In this document: positions 27,901 to 39,709 of the stretch, in pieces
Numbering within the stretch: the first letter of the stretch is position 1
How the letters are laid out: each line of letters starts with the position of its first letter
Assembly: GCF_963678635.1 (NCBI RefSeq)
Contig: NC_087070.1
Coordinates: 15,811,840 to 15,875,839, forward strand
Source of the DNA: Symsagittifera roscoffensis
Taxonomy: Eukaryota > Xenacoelomorpha > Acoela > Convolutidae
Direction of reading: 5' to 3'
Length of the DNA stretch: 64,000 bases
Notes under the pieces: model-generated
The model's input: only the letters and a program-made list of their open reading frames with translations
The model's database searches: none
What the model was told of the DNA's origin: nothing
Translations under genes and position numbers: made by a program

Positions 27901-30900
27901 ATAAGTGGCTCTTCTATAGGTATCAGATGATTTTCAAGACGTTGGTGATATCTTTAATTTTTACTTTTCATTAGCTTTGCGATATTTGTTCTTTTTAATC
28001 CGTTGTTCTTTCACCGTTACAGGAAAGGAAAAAGTGACACACACCATTACTAAAAGTTGAAAAAATTAGTTATTGGTAAGTATTTGCACAACACATGATT
28101 GGTTCCTTTGTATTGTTCTTTTTAAGACTGAAATAAGGTGTTAATTGCCTTCTAGCTGATTTTTGTTTTTAGGTTTTTTAAAAATATTTATTGTCTGTCT
28201 CCTAATGTACCCACAAAGATTTTGCAACCCAGTTTAACCCAGCTATAAAGTTCCGTGCTATTTATTTAGAACCATAGCCTGGCTGAATTTGGTTTGGCGA
28301 GTGAAAGAACAGGAAAAGCAAAGGAATCCGTAAAAAAGGCTGCGTGAATTAGATTGCGAGTCAGTATTGAGCTGTGTGGCAGACTGAGTAATTTATTTTA
28401 AAGATGTGTAGGCATTTGGGAAAAGTTGCGACATCAGGGGATTCTTTCTTTGTTTATATTACTTAGGTTGTTAATCTCGATTTGTTGCATTGAGAAGAAA
28501 GAATTAACAGCAGAAATTACATTAAAACTTTTAATAGAACATATAAACTACATCTAAATTTTTTTTTGGAATTTGATTACACCTTTAAATCTAATTTAAA
28601 ATGTTTAAATGATGAAACTAGTTGTCCATAGGTTTGGCTTCAGCTTTTAAGGGTTCTGAAAATTGTTGAATCTGTTAATCATAAGCTAGAATTTTGGTTA
28701 TAGTTAATTTTGGTTGGTAAGTCTTGAAAGTTGGGATTGCTAACATGCATTGAAACTCATGTGCAAATATTGAACCATGTAACTAATTCCTTTTTAAAGA
28801 CATTTAAACAAGATCCAAGAACTTGTTTTTGTTGATGTCCATTTGCCTCGTGGGTATATACAGGTCCTAGCTCCTAGCTTTAAAGCTCTGCTTTCAGATG
28901 TGTCTGCTTGAAGTTTGTTCCTATTTTTTTATTCGTTGCGTGCCAATGGCGTCAGATCCCTCCCGGGGCAATTGCGTAATAAAGGGAGATAAAATTGATT
29001 TCGATTCCCAATTTGCCTCCTTTGTTCTCTTTACTATCTTTTGTTCACTTCCATTTAGCCTTATTTTACTTTTTGCTTAAAGTCAGCTTGTTTTTTACCT
29101 AAGATTCTCTTCTTGTTTCTCGTTCGCTGGAAATTGTCGCAGCTCTGGCACTTTTATTTCAGATATTTGAGGAAAAAAACTTCAATGTTTTTCTCTTTAA
29201 TTCGGCTCATAAATAGTATCTACTTTAAAAAGCTGATTTCAAAACGTTATATTGACGTTTTGAAAAATCTAATATAAAAGTGCCAGAGCTGGGGAAACTT
29301 TTTTAACAAGGCATTCAAATTCAAAATAGCCAACATTTGAAACCTTTGGAGAGAATAACTCCAAATCTAATTAGCTGCATTATTCAACTTGAACTAGTTA
29401 TCAGTTTAAAAAACTTGGATTAGTGTTTATTAACCAAATCGAAAGTGACAAAGCCTTTTCACTGGACTATTGGAAGTGGAATTGGCTTGTTTTTAGTGAC
29501 AAAATACTGATAAGCAACCAAGTTTGCATAATACCACCCATTGAGTTCGCTAATAATGAAACAATGCCAATTTTTAATAATGCAGTTGTTATGGTTCCAA
29601 ATAATGAGAGATAATTGTTATCGCACAATTAAAACTGAGCTTAGTTGGAGATTATAGTTAAGCTGAGGATTATCACGTTGTCCTCTCGTTATCATTGATT
29701 TTGAAATAATTGAAATTAGTTTTAAAACTAGCTTCTGGATATAGGTTTCATTTATATTGCGGTTTTCCTTAACTACAAGTTGAGCAAAATTTGCCTAATG
29801 ATTTTTTTGAATATTCCATGTTTTTGCCTTGAGACCAACTTGATTATATCAGTCCTTTAATGTTTAAAAGTGCGTTCTCTTTTCTTCCAGGCCTTTATGT
29901 TTCATCAATTTCAAATCAATATAGTCTGCTCGCTAAGCTTTGTTAATATTCTATATTATGTTTTCATTACTCCTACTCGGCTGAGATTTTTCATCCAGGG
30001 AAGGAAAATGGATTTTAATTTATTTTTGTGCGTAGCTGAAACCACATTTAAAAGCTTTTATAGTGGTTGATTTTTATAATTTACTAGTTCGTGTAACCAC
30101 ATCAGAAAAAGATCATTTTTGTGGCATTTCAAGTGAGTAATTTTTAGTTTTAGCATCGAAATAGTCAGTGAATCGACAGTCGAATTGTTTTTCAGTCTGT
30201 CGTATCATGAACTGGAATCTGGGATATTTTGGTATGTGTAATTTCACAACAAAGGTGAGTGATTTATTCTCTGAAAGCTGTTCAGCTTTCAATTTCAACT
30301 GAAACTTGAATTTCTATCTTGACAATTAGTATTCACGAGTGCTTCAGAGTAAGTTCCTTTTCTTTCGCAGTTTTCTGTCTAACTTGGTCTGATATGTTGA
30401 AGTTAGGGGTTACAATAAGTACCTTTTAGTAACCCCTCTTTTGACATATTCGAACAACAAAGACACGATCAAGAGAATCGAAAAATTGTGAGTTCGAATC
30501 CAGGCAGGCGCTGGTATTAATATTACTACATAGTCAATTAATTAGTTACATCTCAAGTGCAAGTTTGTAAACTTTTCTCTGGTGCTATTTTTTCTATTGT
30601 AATGTTGCTATTTAAATCGGGAGGTAATGTTCTATGATGAAACTGATTGCCAATTGGATTTGTGATATGTACAGATAGGGGTTAGACACGCCATACTCTC
30701 ACGAGTCACTTCTAACAACTGCACTGTCAGTGAATGGGAGTGATCAGTGGGCATGTATCAGTCTCATAACCCCATTTTGTGCATATTCCTCGCCTCTTGT
30801 GCTCGATCGTATAACAGTGCATGACGACACCAGTGACACACCATTCTTTCAAGTATTTGACATGATGATTCAAAATAATTATGGCTCGCGCCTGTATGGC

Positions 30901-31030
30901 TGGCAGTTAATAACATAACCGAAGTCCGGTTGATATTTAGTGCCTTCTTTTGGGTTAGCATTATGTTGATATTTAGTGGTTGATATTTAGTGCCTTCTTT
31001 TATGTTAGCATTATTTTGATCCATATTAGT
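24990..31030. other. AT-rich intergenic DNA without a supported gene
   Basis: No coding exon with homology is visible. One stretch, about 26538-26694, is bounded by TTTATTTCAG and CCAG/GTAAGT and looks like an internal exon, but all three frames have stops, so at most it is an untranslated or lncRNA exon. A fragment of another dispersed repeat (minus orientation, contains CTCCATAGACATTAAAAGGC) lies at 27580-27650. At 30491 a lone B-box-like GAGTTCGAATCC has no A-box partner. Confidence 0.4.
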
Positions 31031-31040
31031 AAAATTTTTT

Positions 31041-31970
31041 CTATGAAAATCATCCCCCCACACGCCATATAAAGTACAAAAAGAAAAATTTCGTTCCTTG
31101 TAACAAATCAATTATGGCAAATGAGCTTCTTTCAACCAATTTGGAACGATTTCTAAGACGGATTAAATCTCCGCTCACGCGTTTTTAGTGCGAATTATAT
31201 CGCGCGTTAATTGTCCCAAATTGGTCAAAATGGCAAACTTTAAACCCTCATAACTTTACGAAAAATGATCAGAGGTAAATTATCTTTTCAAATTTAAGCT
31301 CAGGACAACATTAGCTTTCGAATGATATTTAAAAAATCCGTCAAAAATTTCTAGTTAAAAAAGTCGAAATTTGTCTGAAGAAAAAAAAAACCCACCCCGA
31401 GAAAAAATATTCCGTTACTTTCGTATCGAAAGTCGGAACAACAAAACTGCTCGTATCAGGGCGAGTCCCTGAATGTTCCGACTGCCTCTTAAGGTCTATG
31501 GAGCAGTAATAACAAGAAAAAATTAAATGTAATAAATAAAAAATGAAATTTTTTTGTTCAAATTTGAGATTTTTTGTGAAATTCACCCCCCCCCCCACAA
31601 GCCATATAAAGTACAAGGTAATAGATTTCGCTCCTAGTAACAAATCAATTATGACAAATAAGCTTCCTTCAAACAATTTGGAACGATTTCTTAGACGGAT
31701 TAAATCTCGCTTACACGTTAATAGCGCGAAATATATCGCGCGTAATTGTCCCAAATTGGCTAAAATGGCAACCTTTAAACCACCATAACTTTACGATAAA
31801 TGACCACAGGTACAATATCTTTTCAGATTTAAACTCAGGACAACAATACCTTTAGAATGAAATAAAAAAAATTTTGTCAAAAATGGCAAGCTAAAATTTG
31901 TCTGAAGAAAAAAAACCCACCCGAGCACAAATATTCCGTTATTTTCGTTACGAAAGTCGGAACAATGAAC
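31041..31970 (+). repeat. Tandem duplication of a dispersed repeat (unit about 535 bp)
   Basis: CCATATAAAGTACAA, TTTGGAACGATTTCT-AGACGG, TATATCGCGCG, and TTTGTCTGAAGAAAAAAA followed by GAAAGTCGGAACAA occur in the same order in 31041-31455 and 31580-31965. A more diverged third copy is at 62700-63240. Each unit ends near a small palindrome (ACTTTCG...CGAAAGT). Confidence 0.75.
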
Positions 31971-32189
31971 AGAGTTGAGTAATTTTAGATCCTACTTTCG
32001 GAAAATAAATTTTGCCATATTTCCGAATTCAAAAACTGTCATTAGATTATGAAATGTATTATGAGCAATGTTGCCATTCGATTGTTATACAAGCCAGCTT
32101 GGGGGATTGTATTATGTTATGTTACGAAGTTCACATTTTTTTTCCAACCCACGTCACAGCTAAAAGTGCTCACGTTGGTGGCACTTTTG

Positions 32190-33020
32190 TTGCATAATAA
32201 TGACAAATCAATAGCATCTCGTTCTATCTGCTTTATTGGTGGGTAGTGTTTGCCTTTTTCCAGAACCTTTGGTGCAGATTTGAGGACGTGAGACGCGTAA
32301 ATTACAGGCCTGCGGTTCGTTTCCTTTCACTTTTCTTTTGTAATTTTTTACGCTTGCGATTTGCAAACGTTATTGAATCAGAATGTGGTTTTTTTTCGGG
32401 TTAAAAACTAGTTGGACAAAATCACTGAATCATGTGTGCAGCAAACATGCTCAATTTTTCAAATTTAAGTATTGGTTACGAAAACTAGTTGACGACTAAG
32501 GGCCTAGGGCTACGAAAACGAAAACTAGTTTCCGGCCTATATAATATCGACTTAATGGCCTCGTATTGCGTCTTTCGACGAGTGAAAAAATTTATGTATG
32601 CGCGTGTGTTTTGAGTCTGAGGGGGACTTAATAATTTTTCACTTAGTCTCAAATTCTTTTGAAATGTTTTCCGGCTTTTCCTTTGATTAATTTTTTTGGC
32701 TTTATAGCTTTCGGCTTTTTATGTTAGCTTAGTGGTCTCATATTGTGGGAGGGGGACTTGTCAACTTTTATAAGCCTTAAAGTTTGTTGATTTTTTTTCG
32801 GAGTCAAGGGTTTCTGCTAAGATATTTTCGGCTTTGTTACCGCTTGATACAATTTTCTTCCGATGCTAATTTAACATTATATTGTCTTGCATGTTTTTGT
32901 TTCAAAACTAGCCTGATTAATTTCGATAGATCTAGTTTTGTCACAATTCGACTTTGCGGCTTTCTTAGGTTTTCACACAGGCACAGTTTTTTGCTTGTGT
33001 TTGCGAATTGCAGCTTCGCC
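32190..33020 (+). repeat. Dispersed host repeat (family C), second copy
   Basis: Shares GCTTTATTGGTGGGTAGTG, a CGGGTTAAAAACTAGTT block, the TCGGAGTCAAGGGTTTCTGCT block and TTTTTTGCTTGTGTTTGCGAA with 23.8-25.0 kb. The shared blocks are separated by unrelated or diverged sequence. Confidence 0.6.
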
Positions 33021-33284
33021 TCTACGTGAAATTTATTATGAAGTGAATCTCTTGAAGTGAGTCGAATTTACGCGAGACTAGCCGTGAAAGGAAATTGAGT
33101 TTAAAGTAAATTGAAATTCATCAGCCACAATTTCTACGTTGACTGAATGAGTTCATTAAAACTATTCCAAAGTTTTTACTAGGTCTATGAATTATAGGTC
33201 AAAGTGATTGCTCATTTGATGAGTAAACAACGGGTTTTTGGTGGAAATTAAGAAGAAAACAGAAGTTGAATACTTGTTTGTGAA

Positions 33285-33533
33285 CAGGCGCAGATCTAGG
33301 ATTTTCTCGAGGGTGGGGGGTTCGGTGCGGATTTTCAAAAAATGTTCGAAATTTTTGTCGATCTTTTTTTTGGGTCGAACAAATTGATTTTTCGAGCTCT
33401 CTCAAAGCACTGTTTTGTCTCTATTTTGGTCCGTCGCCAAAATGGATATCTCAAAATAGTACAAAGGGTCGGCAGGGGGTCGAATCCCTGAGGGAGGAAA
33501 GGCTCCACCCGTCCGTCCCTAAATCCGCCCCTG
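33285..33533 (+). mobile_element. hAT-like MITE, short copy
   Basis: Starts CAGGCGCAGATCTAGG and ends AAATCCGCCCCTG, forming imperfect terminal inverted repeats of the CAGGGGCGGAT type. Flanks TTTGTGAA and GTTGTGAT match at 6 of 8 positions, consistent with an 8-bp target duplication of hAT elements. Internal sequence matches the 438-bp copy at 49885, with about 190 bp missing. No transposase is encoded. Confidence 0.8.
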
Positions 33534-34159
33534 GTTGTGATTCCAGAAATTTCTACAATAATTTAAGCATATCTAGAGGTCAAAAGGCTCGGAGCTTTTC
33601 GACGAATAAGGGAAAAAGGCTCTTTTCCAGTTTCCCCCTTTTCAAAATATCGAGTTTTATGTTTGTTTTACGTGTTATTACGTTTAAATGCGTGATGTTG
33701 TGCTGTAAAGTATGAAGAACAAATCTGTTCACGATTGTCGATTTATTCACCACGCCAAATTTTTTGCATTATGATAAAGTTAAAAAAGCTTTTCAAAATT
33801 GGATTTGAAGGGGGGACTGGAAAAGAGCTGGGAAAAAAGTTCATCAAATACGTGTTCATTTACACGCTGCATTCGTGCTTTAGATCTTAGCCAACCGCCG
33901 TCGAATACACTTCATACAATAATTGATATAGGATTCTGTTTTCAGCTTCGGGAACCTCCGCTTTTTAGCTTCGGGAAGGCTTTGAGTTACAACCATCTTT
34001 TTTACCACTTTAAGGCGAAATTTAGGGAGAACGATGGTTACCTTGCGTAAATAAAACTTGCAATTGAAATCTTCGTTTCTGGCACCCTGAGTTGCTTTAA
34101 TTATTGTTATTCCGACTCTTTCATGAATTGAAAAAGAAAACTCAAAGGGATCCAAAAAG

Positions 34160-34750
34160 AAATTGAAGCAAGGATAGCCGGTTACTGTGCAAGTAGCACA
34201 AAATGTTCGACCATATTGTTAAAAAACACGTGTCGTTTTTTCTGCGTGGTATGATAAAAGGAATGAACAAAAAACTACAACTTAGGCATATTCGACTGTC
34301 ATAGTACAACAGGCAAATTGGACATGATTATTTGAAGAAAAATGACTGGAAAAACAAAAAAGTCATAACAAAATCAAAACAAAAATTTATAGTTTTTTTG
34401 CAGAGACAGTTTTTGATATCAAAATGGCGTTAATAAAACTCCAAAAACTACTTATACTCGAGTTAAAATAAAATTAAGCATAACTGATCTATTGTAAACG
34501 GCCTACATTAAGCATAAATAAGCATGCTCGCTCGCTTTACTCTTTGGAAATTAGACGGTAGTTGTCGGTTTACTCGGCGTTTTTTTTGGCACCATTTTTT
34601 TCGGAATTTTTTTTATGTCGTTCGAATGACGACTAAAAGGGCTTTAATATGATATAACGCTCGAGCCATTCCGATGATTATTTGCGGCACCAGAACAATT
34701 ACCAGAATATGGTGCAATACGGTTTTTACCAGAAAATGGTGCAATTCTTC
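34160..34750 (+). repeat. Dispersed repeat family A, copy 1
   Basis: Begins AAGGATAGCCGGTTACTGTG and continues through a TTTTTTCTGCGTGG-ATGATAAAA block to GACTAAAAGGGCTTTAATATG and GATGATTATTTG-GGCACC. The same order of blocks recurs at 44.6, 47.06, 47.7, 50.96 and 54.25 kb, and inverted at 56.3 kb. Confidence 0.75.
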
Positions 34751-35589
34751 TTTTCAAGTTTAACACCAAATGAACTTAATGGCAGCCTGTGAAAACGTAT
34801 GTTAAACAGGTGATATACAGCGTGGCCGAAAGAATATCAATTTCACTGAACAGACTACTGACTTCGAATTTTGAACGCTTATCTTTTTATGTCACAGAAT
34901 ATTCATTATCCTTTTTCAGCTGATTCGATGGGAACTACTCAACATGGGCTATCAGAAGGTCTTTCTGGTCGAAGACAATGCAATTTGCATGCATGATGTT
35001 GACTGCTATCACGGGCTCAAGTTTTTCTTGAGGGAGGGGCGGATTTCTTCCAAAATGAAGATCCCAACTTATTTTCAACCACCTAGTTTGCCAAATTTTT
35101 CTGTGATGCAGTAGAATTTTTGAAAAAACAAGCCAAAAGATTTGTTTCAAGGAACGTTGGGCAAGGTTTCGACCAAAAAATTCGCGTGTATTGGCGCGTT
35201 TAGAAAAGCTTAATGGTTCGTCAGCCGAAATGGATGCCGTAATTTAGTACCAAAGGAATGGCCTAAAGGTAAAATCGTTGTCACGATCCTTGATATGATG
35301 CCTTTGATAGGGGTCACTTTTCGATTGCAAAAGCACTCCATGTTATGAAAAAGTGTCTCATCGCTGTCAAAAAATTCACCATTTTTTGCCGTTTTATGGG
35401 AAAATAATCTCAAAAATACCTCAAAAAGCAAGAAAATTATTAAAACACATTAAGATAAAATTTATTAGAAAGCAAGAAAACATATAAAAAATTGGCAGAA
35501 TAATGAAAATTTTTTCAAATATAATATCTTTAGGACAACATTTGATTTTTTTTGTGGTTTTTTCGAATGGTTTTAACGCTTACGATTCG

Positions 35590-36545
35590 TAATGTAGATT
35601 TTTTTCGGGTTAACAACTAGTTTAACAACATCCATTGAATCACTTATGATGCTGCTATGCTGACATGCTCATTTTCATGAAAATTCAAACTTAATTTCTT
35701 GGTGGGTACTAGTTACTACAGGGTAGTTTCAGGGGGGACTTGAAACCTTCAAGAAAAATTATAAAATCAGTTTTTTTTTCCGGCGCAACTTGTGTCTGCT
35801 CGAGGATTTTGAGCCTTGTTTCCGCTTCTTAAATTTTGTTCAGTTGCTAATTTTTATTTCAAATGTCTGTCATGTTTGCCTATAATTACTGTTTGATAAA
35901 AAAAAAGGTATAATGAAAGCCTACAGGATTTGGTTTTTTAATTTTGTTTGAGACGATTTTTGCAAAAAATTTCCTCACTTTTCTTTTTTACTTTAGTAGA
36001 GAAACAACTAAGGTTTTTGGGCAAAGTCCATTTGTTGTGTTACGCATTTCGTCCCTCGTCAGTAAAACAAACTTTCAAAATATCAAACACATATCTCCAG
36101 CTTAAGCCGTGCAAAATCTAGAGTTCACCTGTTTTTTTCAACATTTTTTTGTTCGACTTGTGCTTTTTTTTATTTTGTTGTATCGCAAGTGGTGCAACTA
36201 GTTAACATCTAGTTGACATGTTTTTCTTGTGAGAAGTTAGTGTATCTGTTCTGGAGGAAAATCAATTTTTTCGGGTTAACAACTAGTTCAACAAAACCAG
36301 TGCTGACATACTTAATTTCATGAAAATTCAAAATTAACTTCTGGGAGGGTACTAGATACTACACAGTAGTATCAGTGGGAACTTGAAACTCTAAGAAGTT
36401 TTTATAAAATTAGTTTTTTTTCCGGCTCAACTGGTGTCTGCTCAAAGATTTTGTTCCTTGTTTCCGCTTAAGTTTTGTGCAGTTGCTAATTTGAATTTCA
36501 AATGTCTGGTTTGTCATGTTTTCCTAGAGTTCCTGTTTGTAGAAA
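35590..36545 (+). repeat. Direct repeat pair, about 290-bp units 660 bp apart (family C part)
   Basis: TTTTTTCGGGTTAACAACTAG, TTTTCATGAAAATTCAAA, GGGTACTAG-TACTAC, TTTTTTTTCCGGC-CAACT and CAGTTGCTAATTT occur in the same order in 35600-35895 and 36255-36545. Related sequence is in family C at 32.4-32.9 kb. Confidence 0.75.
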
Positions 36546-36549
36546 CGGG

Positions 36550-38830
36550 TCTTATGAAAGTGTACAGGATTTGTTTTTTTTTTGCTTTTTCTAGACGCTT
36601 TAGAAAATTTTAGTTCTTTTTCTCAAAAACCCTTCACCGATTGTCAAAAAAACGGGTATCGTTTGTAAAAGTGCCTACAGTTTTGTGCTTGTATAATTCT
36701 CTCGTGTCTTTTCGATTTACCCCTTTTGTCTACAGCTCCCATCAAAAATCTGTGATGGGAGTATTTGACCGATTTTTTATTGTTTTTTTTTCGTTTTCTC
36801 AAAAACTAGTCTATCAAATCCGAAATTTTGTTTTCAATGAGTAGAATGGATTTGAACAGCTCCCCTCCATAAGCGACTACTTCCAAATTTTTTCACACAT
36901 AAAATGATGGCCCTCGGGTTAGCGAATTTTTGATTTTTTGAATTTTCTCGAAAACTAACCTCCCAAACCTGAGGTTGTAGGTTCAGTTGAGATAGCGGGT
37001 AGCAGGAAGCTACCTGTATTAGCACCACTCACTATTGTTTTACAAAAAAATTAATTGCCCTCGAAAAACTTTTTTGTTATTTTTTGAGCTTTTTTCTAAT
37101 TTTTATGAATTTTTCCAAAAAAAAAACCTTTCGAAAAATACCCAAAAAACTTTTTGAAGTTTTGTTGATTTTTTTTTGGGTTTTCTCGAGAAGAACACTA
37201 CTAAAACTGGGTTTTTGGGTTCAATCGAGTTTACAGATTTGGTGAATCTTTTCTGCGTAGCGGGTACGTCCAATTTTTTAAGCAAAAAGCTATGATTATT
37301 GGAAATATTAACTTTCTGATTTGTTGGCCGTTTTTAGACTTTTCTCAATAACTATCCTGTCATATCCGATATCCTAGGTTTAATCGACCTATTATTTAGC
37401 TTACCTTTTTGATTTTTCCAAGCCCAATTTTTTTTTCAATTGGCTCTATTCGAAAATTATCGTGCCAGTTCTCAGGTTAAGTGTTCAATCAAAAAACTTG
37501 ATTTTGCGAATCTTCTCTTCTTTAACGGCCACGACAGGATTTTAGCAGAAAAAAGTTGCGCAATTCGGAAAGTCAAGTTTTTGTTTTTTGACCGTTGCTT
37601 TTTTGAATTTTCTTAATAATTGTCGTACCTACTATCGTAAGAAGCGGTTGCGCGAATTTTTCTTGCAGAAGCGGTTACTTTTTTGTAAGAGAAAGACTTC
37701 GTCTTTGGAAAAACTCCAAATCTCAAAATTGCTATTGGAAAATTTTACAGGCGGTAATGAGTGATCAGAAACCCTTAAAGCCGAAACAAATTTTTTTAAA
37801 ACTAGGGAAAAAATTGTAAATCAATAAAAAATTGGCAAAACTCAACCCCTTCAAAACGCACACACGTGTACATAAAATTTTTTTGATCATCAAACGATAC
37901 AATATGGGGCCACTAAGTTGATATCAAATATGTCAAAACCTATTAGACCGAGAAAAAAAAGAAAGAAAAGAAATCTAAACAAACAGTTGTTAAAATTACA
38001 GCCAACATAGGAAACAAATTTCGAGTAGGCCGTATATTTGAAATGCTGGCATGCTCAAAATATCTCTGTTGCAATAGAAAGGCCTAGTGGATGAATGAGT
38101 CCAGGATCTAAAAAGTGACTCTGTGCCTAAAGTTAATTACGGAATAACAAATTATTTATCGCAAGGTTAATAAGGCATTCTGGAAATTCAAAAAGATGTA
38201 ACGTGATATATTCAAGAGTTAAAAATGTTCGATATTTTCAATCAAGTTTCCTTAGTTTTCCTTTGTTCTGTTACTTTTTTTCCAAATTTGAATAAAATTA
38301 AATGGTTTCGGCTAAAGTTGTATCGGTTAAGTTCCCTCTCAAAAATTTGCCACTCAAAACATAGCTTTAATCGTTTGCCTTAAGCTTTTTCAATTAATTA
38401 TTTTCAGCTGAAATTATAGCTGTTTATTTCTTCTTCAAAATTTGTCACTTGAACGATAAAAGTTTTTGAATACTCCTTTTTTGCTTAGGGTGGGCGTAAA
38501 TTACGGGAATTTCAAAATTATTTAATACTCAACAATTTTTGTCCGAAAAATTTTCTTAAAAAGTTTTGTAAGTTTTCACATGCTTTTGATAATATTAAAC
38601 CTGTTAAAAACAACTCTTTATAGTTTTCAACGCGGCAGCGGCTCGTGTGCTGACAAAGCTAAACATTTTTAATGGCCTAGCTAAAGCTGGAGATACCTCT
38701 TTGATTTTTAAAAAAAATTTTTTTGTAATTATACAGCGGTAAAACGTAATGAGTGACCATGCGGTCTGCGATAAAATATGATGGAACACAGAGTCCAAGC
38801 GAAGCATTGCAAGATAGTGAATAGACAATT
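36550..38830. other. AT-rich intergenic DNA, fragments of repeats only
   Basis: Low-complexity sequence with several TTTTCTCGAAAACTA-like modules near 36780, 36950 and 37180, which suggests an old tandem array. An inverted family C fragment is at 37850-37925 (GATCATCAAACGATACAATA). No gene is supported. Confidence 0.4.
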
Positions 38831-38919
38831 AGAAAATTAAATTAAATTTATTTTTTGATCAATGATCATTTTTAGAAAAACATTCGGGAAAAAACAGCCA
38901 TCATAATTAAATAAGCTTA

Positions 38920-39190
38920 AAACTGCTTGCAGAACAACAAAAAATCTGCGATGCATCAACTGAGCCGATAAAACATCAGCTGACAAACACAAATCCGGAA
39001 GTCCACTTTTTCTCGAAGAAACAATTTCATTTTTATAGATACTGAAAAAATATGTATCATAAACTTTCATACATACTCCAGATCCATTGAGAAGGAGCCA
39101 GGAAAATCTGCGCGGGATGGAAAGTCTAGTTCCCGATTGCGAAACGTCTTCTCTCATAAATGTATTTTTTAAGGATATTTCGTTTCACAA
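38920..39190 (-). repeat. tRNA-derived SINE, copy 2
   Basis: On the minus strand it contains TGTTTGTCAGCTGATGTTTTATCGGCTCAGTTG and a preceding ATGTATGAAAGTTTATGATACA block that matches the adjacent copy at 39.4-39.7 kb. The tRNA-like head is at the high-coordinate end near 39180. An ORF through it is not a gene. Confidence 0.6.
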
Positions 39191-39399
39191 CCTCGTAGCA
39201 TTACAGATGCAAAAAAAATTAAAATAAAACCAATTTTTCCCGTCAAACGATTAATCCGATAGAAATTTTACGAATCCGCTGAATCATCAACCAATTTTAT
39301 TTAGTCCCAACTAAGCTTTTCTTCGAGGTATAAAACAAACATGGAATAATATGATTGTTTTATATCTCATACCAAGTCAGGGTTAGTACACTTACAAAT

Positions 39400-39705
39400 T
39401 GCAGGAGTAAATCAACAACACTTGCTGCTACAATTGAAACTGCTTTAAGCACAAGAAAAATCTATGATGCGGTAACTGAGCCGACAAAACATAAGCAGAC
39501 AAACAAAATACTTCCCACAACTCAATTTCCGAAAAAATATTAACGTCATACATGCTGTAAAAAAGTATGCATCATACATTTTCATACATGCTCTACAACA
39601 AATGAGTAGGAGCCTGGATTTTCTATATAGGATGAAAAACCTAGTTCTCGATCACACGACTCCTTCTATCGCTTTTTGAGTAGCTGGTAACAATACCTCA
39701 TAATG
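39400..39705 (-). repeat. tRNA-derived SINE, copy 3
   Basis: The minus strand begins with a tRNA-like head (near 39700; degenerate B-box GTGATCGAGAACTAGG) and continues to TTTGTCTGCTTATG, TTTTGTCGGCTCAGTTACC and GATTTACTCCTGCAATTTG. It is a direct neighbour of copy 2, about 520 bp apart in the same orientation. Confidence 0.65.
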
Positions 39706-39709
39706 TTAT

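Noticed and set aside
30455-30515. tRNA gene suggested by GAGTTCGAATCC at 30491
   Set aside because: Only a B-box-like match; no A box, acceptor stem or cloverleaf could be drawn.
38837-39157. 106-codon minus-strand ORF as a host gene
   Set aside because: It is the translation of a SINE copy whose sequence recurs at 39.4-39.7 kb with a different reading.
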